Source: an uncultured Pseudoxanthomonas sp.
GTDB taxonomy: Bacteria > Pseudomonadota > Gammaproteobacteria > Xanthomonadales > Xanthomonadaceae
Direction of reading: 5' to 3'
Assembly (NCBI GenBank): GCA_946886405.1
Contig: CAMPIO010000055.1
Location: forward strand, 1-22,322
Length of the DNA: 22,322 nt
The notes beneath the pieces were generated by a model, which was given only the letters and a program-made list of their open reading frames with translations, searched no databases and was not told the DNA's origin. Below, piece by piece: positions 7,277-13,520 of this stretch (its first letter is position 1; every line of letters starts with the position of its first letter). Both the position numbers and the translations under genes were made by a program.

Positions 7277-7903
7277 ATGCTGATTGCCTGCCTGCTGTTG
7301 CTGTCCGCCTATCTCATCGGGTCCGTGTCGGGCAGCCTCATGCTGGGTCGCCTGCGCGGCGTGGACATCCGCACGCAGGGCAGTGGCAACGCTGGCGGCA
7401 CCAACGCCTTCCGCACACAGGGTGCGAAGTTCGCGTTCGGCGTGGTGCTGGTCGACATCGGCAAGGGCGCGCTTGCCGCGTGGCTGGCACTGGAATTCGC
7501 GCCAGCGGATGGACCGGTATCGGCGCGCGCCCTGGGTTTCATGGCGGCGCTCGTGGCCGCGGTGGGTCATGTCTGGCCGGTATGGCACGGTTTCCGCGGC
7601 GGCAAGGGCGTGGGCACCCTGTTGGGTGGCATGGCGGTGCTGTGGCCGATGGCGTTGCTGCCCTTGTTCGCGGTCTGGGTCGTCGTGCTGGTGGCGACGG
7701 GGTATGTCGGCCTGGCGTCGATCATCGCCACCGCCTGCCTGGTGCCGCTGGCGTGGTGGATGCCGATGGATCGCGCGGCGCAGCTGTTCGCCGTGGCGGC
7801 CGCACTGCTGGTGCTGTTCACTCATCGGGTGAATATCCGCCGTCTGCGCGACGGGACGGAGTCGCGCTTCGAGCGCGTCCGCATCTGGCGCCGCCGCGCG
7901 TGA
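7277..7903 (+). CDS. plsY: acyl-phosphate:glycerol-3-phosphate acyltransferase PlsY
   Basis: A 208-residue multi-pass inner-membrane enzyme that transfers an acyl group from acyl-phosphate to glycerol-3-phosphate, the first acylation in phospholipid synthesis. All three PlsY signature regions are seen: LIGSVSGS near the N-terminus, QGSGNAGGTNAFR (glycerol-3-phosphate and phosphate loop) and GHVWPVWHGFRGGKGVGT. Hydrophobic segments between and after these fit the usual membrane layout. The start ATG is 6 nt after a -10-like CATAAT. It lies 30 bp after the FakA/FakB fusion gene and its TGA overlaps the GTG start of birA. The neighbour suggests a supply of acyl-phosphate from free fatty acids, in addition to PlsX. 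Confidence 0.93.
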   Translation: MLIACLLLLSAYLIGSVSGSLMLGRLRGVDIRTQGSGNAGGTNAFRTQGAKFAFGVVLVDIGKGALAAWLALEFAPADGPVSARALGFMAALVAAVGHVWPVWHGFRGGKGVGTLLGGMAVLWPMALLPLFAVWVVVLVATGYVGLASIIATACLVPLAWWMPMDRAAQLFAVAAALLVLFTHRVNIRRLRDGTESRFERVRIWRRRA

Positions 7904-8862
7904 CCGGCGAGCGCGAACTGCTGGAGCGCCTGATCGCGGGTCCCGTGTCGGGCGATGCGCTGGCGCGCGATGCCAGCCTGACGCGCGCCGCCGTGTGGAA
8001 GCGTATCGAAGCCCTGCGCGAGGGTGGACTGCGCATCGATGCGCGCGCGGGGCGTGGTTACGTATTGGCCGACCCCGTCGAACTGCTGGACGCTGCCCTG
8101 ATCCGGGCGCAGATGCGCGATGCGACCGCGCTGTCGTCGCTCGAGGTGGTGTGGTCGCTGGATTCCACCAACAGCGAGCTGCTGCGTCGCACGCCGCCGG
8201 CGTGCGGCGTCGAGGTACTGCTGGCAGAACGCCAGATGGGTGGACGGGGCCGCCGCGGGCGCCAGTGGGCATCGCCGATCGCATCGAATCTCTACCTGTC
8301 GCTCTCGCGGCAGTTTTCCGGTGGGCTCGCCCGCCTCGGTGGGCTGAGTCTGGTCGTCGGGGTCGCTGTCGCGGAGGCGTTGAGGCAGGCCGGCTACGCG
8401 GCCGTCGGGGTGAAGTGGCCCAACGACCTGCTGGCGCACGACCGCAAGCTGGGTGGCATCCTGGTCGAAGGGGGGGGCGAACATGGTGGGCCGGTGCGTG
8501 CCGTGATCGGCATCGGGGTGAACGTGCGGATGCCGGCGGCGGTCGCCGCGACCATCGACCAGGCGTGGACGGACCTCGCCTGCCTTGCGGATGGCATGCC
8601 ATCGCGCAACACGCTGGCGGCGCAGATGCTGGATGCCCTGCTGCCCGCGTTGGACCAGTTCGATCGCGACGGCCTTCCGCCCTTCCTCGAGCGTTACGCG
8701 GCGCTCGATGTCCTGGCAGGTCGTGCGGTGACCGTGCATGGCCCACACGGGGATGAACACGGCGTGGCGGACGGCATCGGCGACGATGGCGCGTTGCGGG
8801 TCAACGCAGGACACGTCGTGCGGCACGTGCATGCGGGCGACGTCAGCGTGAGGGCGACATGA
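7900..8862 (+). CDS. birA: bifunctional biotin--[acetyl-CoA-carboxylase] ligase / biotin operon repressor
   Basis: A 320-residue BirA. It makes biotinyl-AMP and attaches biotin to the carboxyl-carrier protein of acetyl-CoA carboxylase; the N-terminal winged helix can repress biotin genes. Seen: helix-turn-helix region (about 1-60, LTRAAVWKRIEALREGGLRI), STNSELL (89-95), the biotinyl-AMP loop GRGRRGRQW (115-123), KWPNDLL (172-178), KLGGILVE with catalytic Lys183, and GIGVNV (204-209), followed by a C-terminal SH3-like domain. The start is GTG at 7900, overlapping the plsY stop as GTGA. Its stop overlaps coaX as ATGA. Tight overlaps imply translational coupling with neighbouring lipid and CoA cofactor genes. 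Confidence 0.92.
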   Translation: MTGERELLERLIAGPVSGDALARDASLTRAAVWKRIEALREGGLRIDARAGRGYVLADPVELLDAALIRAQMRDATALSSLEVVWSLDSTNSELLRRTPPACGVEVLLAERQMGGRGRRGRQWASPIASNLYLSLSRQFSGGLARLGGLSLVVGVAVAEALRQAGYAAVGVKWPNDLLAHDRKLGGILVEGGGEHGGPVRAVIGIGVNVRMPAAVAATIDQAWTDLACLADGMPSRNTLAAQMLDALLPALDQFDRDGLPPFLERYAALDVLAGRAVTVHGPHGDEHGVADGIGDDGALRVNAGHVVRHVHAGDVSVRAT

Positions 8863-9608
8863 CGCAGTGGGTGTTCGATCTCGGAAATTCGCGACTGAAA
8901 TGCGCGGCGCTGCGTGCCGACGGCAGCGTGGGCGACATGCACGCCATCGCTTACGGTGATGGTCTGGCGGCCTCACTCGAGGCGATCCTGCCGGCGACGC
9001 TGAAGCGCGAGGCCGCTTCCGCCATCGTCGCCAGCGTGGCCTCGCCTGTACGCACGGCCGCAGTGGTCGACTGGCTCACCACACGCTTCGGTACCGTGTC
9101 CATCGCGCGCACGCAGGCCGCGCTGGGCGGCGTGCGCATCGCGTATGACGAGCCTGCGCGGATGGGCGTGGACCGGTTCCTGGCGTTGCTGGCGGCACGG
9201 CGGCGCGGCAGGCAACCGTGGCTGGTCGTGGGCGTGGGCACGGCGGTGACCGTGGACCTGCTTGATGCACACGGGCGTCACCAGGGCGGCCGCATCGCGC
9301 CGTCGCCGCGCTTGATGCGCGAGGCGTTGCAGGCAGCGGCCGGCCAACTGCCGGCGCAGGGCGGCGACTATGTCGAATTCGCCACCGACACGACCGATGC
9401 GCTGGCCTCCGGCTGCGAGGGCGCCGCGTTGGGACTGATCGAGCGCAGCCTGCAACAGGCGCACGCCGCGCTGGGGCAGTGTCCCGTCCTGCTGCTGCAT
9501 GGTGGCGGTGCTCCCGCGCTGGCCTCGCGACTGGACGGCAGCGACATGGCGCCGGCCCTCGTGCTCGAAGGACTGGCGGTGTGGGCACGGCTCGGTGCAC
9601 ACGCATGA
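8859..9608 (+). CDS. coaX: type III pantothenate kinase
   Basis: A 249-residue CoaX. It phosphorylates pantothenate in the first step of coenzyme A synthesis and belongs to the ASKHA fold; type III enzymes usually need a monovalent cation and are not feedback inhibited by CoA. Seen: FDLGNSRLK (Asp7, Asn10, phosphate-1 loop), RMGVDRFLALLAAR (substrate-binding GxDR motif with Asp105) and VGVGTAVTVDLLDA (phosphate-2 loop). The gene starts inside the birA stop (ATGA at 8859-8862). The birA-coaX pairing is common in proteobacteria. Confidence 0.92.
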   Translation: MTQWVFDLGNSRLKCAALRADGSVGDMHAIAYGDGLAASLEAILPATLKREAASAIVASVASPVRTAAVVDWLTTRFGTVSIARTQAALGGVRIAYDEPARMGVDRFLALLAARRRGRQPWLVVGVGTAVTVDLLDAHGRHQGGRIAPSPRLMREALQAAAGQLPAQGGDYVEFATDTTDALASGCEGAALGLIERSLQQAHAALGQCPVLLLHGGGAPALASRLDGSDMAPALVLEGLAVWARLGAHA

Positions 9609-9615
9609 GCGCGGC

Positions 9616-9621
9616 TAGAAT
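9616..9621 (+). promoter_or_regulatory. -10 box TAGAAT before the SPOR-domain gene
   Basis: TAGAAT ends 6 nt before the ATG at 9628, so transcription is expected to begin at the start codon. There is no Shine-Dalgarno sequence in the 19 bp after coaX. Identical hexamers occur at 1901, 10285 and 15180. Confidence 0.5.
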
Positions 9622-9627
9622 CGCCCC

Positions 9628-10287
9628 ATGCTGATTCGCACCTTGATCGTCCTGCTGGTCGTACTGAATCTGGGCGCCGCGGCCTGGTGGTTGACCGGTC
9701 CCGCTCCTTCATCGGTGCCGGCGCCCGCCCTGCCTGCCGGCGTGGCCCGCCTGCAGCTGGTGGATGAAACGATGCCGCCGGCAACGCCCGCGTCGCCCGC
9801 GGCCGCCGCTCCGTCCGCCACGTTCACCACCTGCGTCAGCCTGGGGCCGTACACCAGCCAGGCCGCCGCCGCGCAGGCGCAGGCCTCGACCTCCGGCCAG
9901 CTGGTGCGTCCGCGCCTGCGCGAGGCGCCGGCTGTCAGCGCCAGCGGTTATCAGGTGGTGATCCCGCCCGCTGCGTCGTTGGAAGACGCACAGGCCGTGG
10001 CAGCGAGGATCGGTGCCGCCGGCTTCGATGATTTCCTTGTCGTGCGCCAGGGTGACCAGGCCAACGGCATCGCGCTGGGGCGCTACCGCAGTCGCGAGGC
10101 GGCGGAGCGCCGACTGACGCAGATGCAGTCGGCGGGCTTCGGCGCGCAACTGCAACCCGTGGGCCGCGCAGGTCCCAGCCTGTGGTGGCTGGATGCCGGT
10201 GTCGTCGATGGCGTCGATACGGCCGTGCTCGCCCGCGCCATGTCGAGCGGCACGCCGCAGCCGCTCGAATGCACCGCGCTGCGCTAG
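9628..10287 (+). CDS. membrane-anchored SPOR-domain protein
   Basis: A 219-residue protein with an N-terminal membrane anchor (MLIRTLIVLLVVLNLGAAAW), a Pro/Ala-rich linker (about 25-65) and a SPOR-type region. Two SPOR-like half motifs are visible: CVSLGPYTSQAAAAQAQ (about 69-85), then YQVVIPPAASLEDAQAV and IALGRYRSREAAERRL (about 108-170), each with the aromatic-Val-x-x-G-x-aromatic-x-Ser-x-x-x-Ala pattern. SPOR domains bind peptidoglycan stripped of stem peptides at division septa. The layout suggests an inner-membrane protein reaching into the periplasm. It follows coaX by 19 bp but probably has its own promoter (9616). Its exact role is unknown. Confidence 0.75.
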   Translation: MLIRTLIVLLVVLNLGAAAWWLTGPAPSSVPAPALPAGVARLQLVDETMPPATPASPAAAAPSATFTTCVSLGPYTSQAAAAQAQASTSGQLVRPRLREAPAVSASGYQVVIPPAASLEDAQAVAARIGAAGFDDFLVVRQGDQANGIALGRYRSREAAERRLTQMQSAGFGAQLQPVGRAGPSLWWLDAGVVDGVDTAVLARAMSSGTPQPLECTALR

Positions 10288-10290
10288 AAT
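10285..10290 (+). promoter_or_regulatory. -10 box TAGAAT of the tRNA-Thr gene
   Basis: TAGAAT ends 9 nt before the mature tRNA 5' end, giving a very short 5' leader for RNase P. It overlaps the last codons and stop of the SPOR-domain gene. No clear -35 hexamer. Confidence 0.5.
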
Positions 10291-10299
10291 TGCGCCCGC

Positions 10300-10375
10300 G
10301 CCGCTTTAGCTCAGCTGGTAGAGCAACCGCCTTGTAAGCGGTAGGTCATCCGTTCGATTCGGATAAGCGGCACCA
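10300..10375 (+). tRNA. tRNA-Thr, anticodon UGU
   Basis: A complete 76-nt cloverleaf with encoded CCA. Acceptor stem GCCGCTT (10300-10306) pairs perfectly with AAGCGGC (10365-10371). D-arm GCTC/GAGC, anticodon stem ACCGC/GCGGT around loop CTTGTAA gives anticodon TGT (10333-10335). T-arm ATCCG/CGGAT encloses TTCGATT. Discriminator A at 10372 precedes CCA (10373-10375). It reads ACA codons and probably ACG by wobble. Confidence 0.97.
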
Positions 10376-10439
10376 CACTTCCCGGCATCGCCCTCGCACG
10401 ACGTGCTGCGATGCCACAGCCCCGTCATCGCCGACCGCA

Positions 10440-10445
10440 TAGACT
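10440..10445 (+). promoter_or_regulatory. -10-like TAGACT upstream of arginase
   Basis: TAGACT lies 27 nt upstream of the chosen arginase start (10473). It is the same variant seen before the M28 peptidase (16297). Expected leader is about 20 nt, enough to include the AGGA ribosome-binding site. Confidence 0.4.
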
Positions 10446-10472
10446 GTGCGCCTGTTTTCGCAGGACATGCCC

Positions 10473-11396
10473 ATGAGTCGAGCCTTCCCCCCCGTGTCCC
10501 TGATCGGCGTCCCCACCGACGTAGGCGCCGGCCATCGCGGCGCCCGCATGGGGCCTGATGCGTTGCGCATCGCCGGTTTGGGCGAGGCGTTGGTCGCACG
10601 TGGCGTGGACGTGATCGATACCGGCAATGTCCAGGGCCCCGCCAATCCGTGGACGGGCCCGGTGAGTGGTTACCGGCACCTCGATGAAGTGGTCGCGTGG
10701 AACCGCGCCGTGATGGACGCGACAGCGGCGGAGCTCGCACGCGGCCGACTCCCGATCATGCTGGGCGGAGACCACTGCCTGGCCATGGGTTCCATCACCG
10801 CTGTGGCGCGCCACTGCCGCCAGGCCGGCAAGCAGCTGCGCGTGCTGTGGCTGGATGCGCATTCGGACTTCAACACCAGCGACGTTACGCCCTCGGGCAA
10901 CATCCACGGCATGCCGGTGGCCTGCCTGTGCGGTATCGGTCCGGATGCGCTGACGAAACTGGGTGGCGACTCGCCGGCCATCACGCCGTCGATGGTCCGG
11001 CAGATCGGCATCCGCTCGGTCGATCCGGAGGAAAAGAAGCTGATCAAGGACCACAAGGTCGACGTGTACGACATGCGCTACATCGACGAAGTGGGCATGA
11101 AGCGCACGGTGGAGGCCGCGCTGGAAGGCCTGGATGCCGATACGCATCTGCACGTCAGCTTCGACGTGGATTTCCTCGATCCCAGCATTGCGCCTGGCGT
11201 GGGCACCACGGTGCCGGGTGGCCCGAATTACCGCGAGGCGCAGCTGGTGATGGAGATGATCGCCGACACGGGCCTGATGGGGTCGCTGGACATCGTCGAG
11301 CTGAACCCGGTGCTCGATCGTCGCAACCGCACGGCGAAGCTCACGGTGGATCTGGTGGAAAGCCTGTTCGGCAAGTCGACGCTGATGCGCGACTGA
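10473..11396 (+). CDS. rocF: arginase
   Basis: A 307-residue ureohydrolase that splits L-arginine to ornithine and urea with a binuclear manganese centre. Metal ligands are all visible: GGDHCLAMGS (His101), WLDAHSDFNT (Asp128, His130, Asp132) and SFDVDFLDPSIAPG (Asp231, Asp233), plus the SGNIHGMP loop that binds arginine in true arginases. Length is normal. Two ATGs are close together (10467 and 10473). AGGA lies 1 nt before the first and 7 nt before the second, so the second is preferred. The gene stands alone between tRNA-Thr and the entericidin genes; a catabolic role is likely. Agmatinase is less likely because of the SGNIHGMP loop. Confidence 0.92.
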   Translation: MSRAFPPVSLIGVPTDVGAGHRGARMGPDALRIAGLGEALVARGVDVIDTGNVQGPANPWTGPVSGYRHLDEVVAWNRAVMDATAAELARGRLPIMLGGDHCLAMGSITAVARHCRQAGKQLRVLWLDAHSDFNTSDVTPSGNIHGMPVACLCGIGPDALTKLGGDSPAITPSMVRQIGIRSVDPEEKKLIKDHKVDVYDMRYIDEVGMKRTVEAALEGLDADTHLHVSFDVDFLDPSIAPGVGTTVPGGPNYREAQLVMEMIADTGLMGSLDIVELNPVLDRRNRTAKLTVDLVESLFGKSTLMRD

Positions 11397-11453
11397 GGGC
11401 GGGCGGCGCAGGGAAAACTGCGACTGAACGGGCGTGTGCCGGCTTCACGCGGC

Positions 11454-11460
11454 CTATACG
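11454..11460 (+). promoter_or_regulatory. CTATACG -10-like element before first entericidin gene
   Basis: CTATACG matches 6 of 7 positions of the stationary-phase sigma-S -10 consensus CTATACT. E. coli entericidin B is sigma-S dependent, so this fits the family. The start of transcription would be near 11467, just before the leader hairpin. Confidence 0.4.
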
Positions 11461-11473
11461 TCGCCGCGACGAA

Positions 11474-11509
11474 GGTGCACCCACACGCCGCTGCGGTGTG
11501 GGACGCACC
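11474..11509 (+). promoter_or_regulatory. extended hairpin in 5' leader of first entericidin gene
   Basis: GGTGC (11474-11478) pairs with GCACC (11505-11509), and CCCACAC (11480-11486) pairs with GTGTGGG (11496-11502), making a two-part stem of 12 bp. It lies between the probable promoter and the AGGAG ribosome-binding site (11535-11539). There is no U-run directly after it, so it is more likely an RNA-stability or control element than the arginase terminator. Confidence 0.45.
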
Positions 11510-11546
11510 CGCAGTGGCACCCCCTTTTCCACCCAGGAGATGACAC

Positions 11547-11699
11547 ATGAAGCGTGCAATGATGCTGCTGCTGACGGCGATGTTCTCGATGGCGGTCCTG
11601 TCGGGCTGCAACACGATGGCCGGTGCCGGCAAGGACGTGCAGAAGGTCGGCGAAAAGGTCGAGGACAAGGCGCAGGATTGCAAGGACGGCAAGTGCTGA
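11547..11699 (+). CDS. entericidin A/B-family lipoprotein (copy 1)
   Basis: A 50-residue lipoprotein. The signal MKRAMMLLLTAMFSMAVLSG ends in a lipobox LSGC with lipidated Cys21. It is followed by the entericidin core KDVQKVGEKVEDKA, which forms an amphipathic helix. It carries a C-terminal tail, DCKDGKC, with two cysteines that copy 2 lacks. In E. coli entericidins are small cell-envelope lipoproteins of an antidote/toxin pair induced in stationary phase. The start is supported by AGGAG 7 nt upstream. A strong terminator follows at 11743-11776, so it is transcribed separately from copy 2. Confidence 0.85.
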   Translation: MKRAMMLLLTAMFSMAVLSGCNTMAGAGKDVQKVGEKVEDKAQDCKDGKC

Positions 11700-11742
11700 T
11701 GCACGCAGTGCCGGGCCGGAGCTGAGCGCTCCGACGTGGCGG

Positions 11743-11776
11743 GAAAAGGGCCGGGGCGACCTGGCCCTTTTCGTTT
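11743..11776 (+). terminator. Rho-independent terminator after entericidin copy 1
   Basis: GAAAAGGGCC (11743-11752) pairs perfectly with GGCCCTTTTC (11763-11772) around a 10-nt loop, with T-rich sequence following. The A-run on the 5' arm could also make it work on the minus strand. Confidence 0.85.
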
Positions 11777-11885
11777 CGGGCATTTGGTCAGGCGCCAGCC
11801 AGTGTGGTTGAATCAGACTTGCTGAACGACGCAGGGCGACCCGCCCGGTGTCGCACCCTGTCCACCTTTGTCGAGGAGTCCTGCC

Positions 11886-12020
11886 ATGAAGCGTTTTTCC
11901 GCAATGATCGTACTGGCCGTGTTGTCGATGGTTGTGTTGTCCGGCTGTAACACCGTGAAGGGCGTCGGCAAGGACGTGCAGAAGGTCGGCGAGAAGGTCG
12001 AGGATGCATCCGGGAAGTGA
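11886..12020 (+). CDS. entericidin A/B-family lipoprotein (copy 2)
   Basis: A 44-residue lipoprotein. The signal MKRFSAMIVLAVLSMVVLSG leads to lipobox LSGC (Cys21), then KDVQKVGEKVED, identical over these 12 residues to copy 1, and a short ASGK end. GGAG at 11875-11878 lies 7 nt before the ATG. It is the more typical entericidin B-like form. Its own terminator follows at 12042. Tandem entericidin copies suggest a toxin/antidote-like or dosage relation, but which role each plays cannot be told from sequence. Confidence 0.87.
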   Translation: MKRFSAMIVLAVLSMVVLSGCNTVKGVGKDVQKVGEKVEDASGK

Positions 12021-12041
12021 TGCCAGCGGATTGCAGCACTG

Positions 12042-12069
12042 AAAAAGCCGCCCCAGGGCGGCTTTTTTT
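12042..12069 (+). terminator. Rho-independent terminator after entericidin copy 2
   Basis: A-run, then GCCGCC (12047-12052) pairing with GGCGGC (12057-12062) around a 4-nt loop, followed by seven T residues. Canonical and probably bidirectional because of the flanking A-run. Confidence 0.95.
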
Positions 12070-12123
12070 ATGCCTGTCACCGCAGCGCACGCAGTCACCG
12101 TCGCGAATGGATCCTCATGCCGG

Positions 12124-12134
12124 TGAACCGTTCA
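12124..12134. promoter_or_regulatory. TGAAC-C-GTTCA dyad upstream of csbD-family gene
   Basis: A perfect 5+5 bp palindrome around one base, about 105 bp before the CsbD start, in an otherwise gene-free 219-bp interval. It may be an operator. The same arms occur by chance at the 3' end of the M28 peptidase gene, so specificity is uncertain. Confidence 0.25.
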
Positions 12135-12239
12135 GGGATTCCTAATGCCACGTTGACGCGTGTTTGATCCGATGGGAACGGCTGCCCTGCGATGCTGTGG
12201 TCGCGGCGCCCCCTGCCGCTCACTCAATGAGGCAACACC

Positions 12240-12461
12240 ATGAATCAGGACATCATCGCCGGCAACTGGAAACAGCTGAAGGGCAAGATCCAGGCGAAAT
12301 GGGGCGACCTGACCGATGACGATTTCAAGATCGCGGAAGGCAATGCGGAATACCTCGAGGGAAGGCTGCAGGAGCGTTACGGCTATGACCGTGATCGCGC
12401 GCATACCGAGGTCCAGGATTTCCAGCGCACGCTGCGTTCCGACAGTACCTTCAAGCACTGA
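12240..12461 (+). CDS. CsbD-family stress protein
   Basis: A 73-residue protein with the full CsbD pattern: [20 protein letters not shown] at the N-terminus, [23 protein letters not shown] in the middle, and a helical acidic/basic C-terminus. CsbD proteins are small, abundant, mostly helical and induced by general stress; their molecular role is not established. The gene has its own terminator. Its position beside two entericidin genes makes a small stress-response group. Confidence 0.92.
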   Translation: MNQDIIAGNWKQLKGKIQAKWGDLTDDDFKIAEGNAEYLEGRLQERYGYDRDRAHTEVQDFQRTLRSDSTFKH

Positions 12462-12490
12462 CCCCTCAGCACTCACGGGTTACGGAACCA

Positions 12491-12520
12491 GACGGGCCGC
12501 CCCAGGGCGGCCCGTCTTCA
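12491..12520. terminator. terminator between csbD-family gene and convergent lipoprotein gene
   Basis: GACGGGCCGCC (12491-12501) pairs perfectly over 11 bp with GGCGGCCCGTC (12506-12516) around a 4-nt loop. The following T-run is short (TTCAT). It lies 8 bp from the stop of the convergent gene, so it may serve both strands. Confidence 0.8.
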
Positions 12521-12524
12521 TCTG

Positions 12525-13328
12525 TCAGCGGCGGCGAGGCGGATCCGCGACGAAGCCACCCGGGAAGGCGCGTGGCGTGTCGTCGCGCCACGTCGGGCCA
12601 GGGTGGCGGCGCGGCAGAATGCCCATCGCGACCAGACGACGATGCTCGTCGTAGCGCAGTTCGCTTACCTGTTCGGGCTGACGGGTCGCGCGGTCGAAGC
12701 CGGTGCGCGAGGTCGGGGCCCATTCGCGGCCGCCATGGCCAGTGCCGATGCGTTGCTGGCGCGAGGATTCATCGGCGGCGATGCTGCGCGACGATCCGGC
12801 CGGCGCCGCGGCCTCGGCTTCGGCCCGCTTGCTCATCGTCCCGCGGGCGATCGGCGGCGGTTCGTGGGGGTAGCGGTATGCGGGCGCCTCGCGGAACGCC
12901 GCCACCCCGATGACGCCGACGTTGCGCGGGCGTCCGGTACGTGCGGCGTAGCTGTCGCCAAGATCGGTGAACACGAACTGCGCCACGTCATCCATCGACT
13001 TGCGCCAGCCATGGATCTCGGTGGTCTGCCACGGCTCCAGCACATAGCCGGCTTGCGAAGGGTCGGCGGTCTGGCCGGTGACGGCGTTGATGCCGTCCAC
13101 CGACAGCACGACCAGAACGCGCTCGCCGGTGGTGTTGGCCAGCCGCACGCTGTAGCGATGACCCGGCGCGCCAGCGACCCAGAGGTCACCGCGATGCGGG
13201 TACCGTGGCAGTGATTCGCCGGTGTCGCGATCGACCACGCTGACATCGACGAGCGGGCGGCTGTTGGCCGGGGCGCAGGCGACCAGCAGCGCCAGCGTGG
13301 CAAGGGAAGCGAGGATGCGATACAGCAT
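12525..13328 (-). CDS. hypothetical lipoprotein
   Basis: A 267-residue protein, family not recognised. MLYRILASLATLALLVAC is a lipoprotein signal with lipobox LVAC. The first part of the mature protein (about 25-160) looks like a compact beta-rich domain: PLVDVSVVDRDTGESLPRYP, VRLANTTGERVLVVLSVDGI and EIHGWRKSMDDVAQFVFTDL. The segment after it (NVGVIGVAAFREAPAY) ends the ordered part; the remainder is low-complexity, charged and Arg/Pro-rich. The ATG at 13328 is preferred because GGAGA lies 7 nt upstream and it opens the signal. Divergent from trpS. A periplasmic surface protein of unknown role. Confidence 0.7.
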   Translation of the reverse strand: MLYRILASLATLALLVACAPANSRPLVDVSVVDRDTGESLPRYPHRGDLWVAGAPGHRYSVRLANTTGERVLVVLSVDGINAVTGQTADPSQAGYVLEPWQTTEIHGWRKSMDDVAQFVFTDLGDSYAARTGRPRNVGVIGVAAFREAPAYRYPHEPPPIARGTMSKRAEAEAAAPAGSSRSIAADESSRQQRIGTGHGGREWAPTSRTGFDRATRQPEQVSELRYDEHRRLVAMGILPRRHPGPTWRDDTPRAFPGGFVADPPRRR

Positions 13329-13483
13329 GTCCGTTCTCCAGGTGGGGACGATGCTGGGAACGGGCCGTTGACGGCAGTGGGGTTGGCGCAGGCCGCGCTG
13401 CCGGCACGGGTTAAGCCGCCAGTGGGTCGCGCCTGCGACGCCGTGTCGCAGGCCGGCCACCGGCATCGTCCGCCCCCAGCCGC

Positions 13484-13489
13484 TAAACT
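13484..13489 (+). promoter_or_regulatory. -10-like TAAACT upstream of trpS
   Basis: TAAACT is 31 nt before the trpS ATG in the divergent intergenic region. It implies a leader of about 25 nt without a recognisable Shine-Dalgarno sequence. No good -35. Confidence 0.35.
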
Positions 13490-13520
13490 GGCCGCTTTCC
13501 CGAATTCCCCCGATTTGCAC

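Noticed and set aside
7480..7899. Extended birA frame starting inside plsY
   Set aside because: It overlaps almost all of plsY in another frame; the GTG at 7900 gives a normal BirA length and a GTGA overlap.
5690..8746. 1018-codon minus-strand frame opposite the fusion gene, plsY and birA
   Set aside because: Arg/His/Pro-rich composition typical of an antisense shadow in high-GC DNA, with no domain motif; the plus-strand genes are certain.
415..11396. CtlX-type hydrolase and arginase as one arginine-catabolic cluster
   Set aside because: They are about 9 kb apart, separated by many unrelated genes and a divergent operon; no evidence of linked function.
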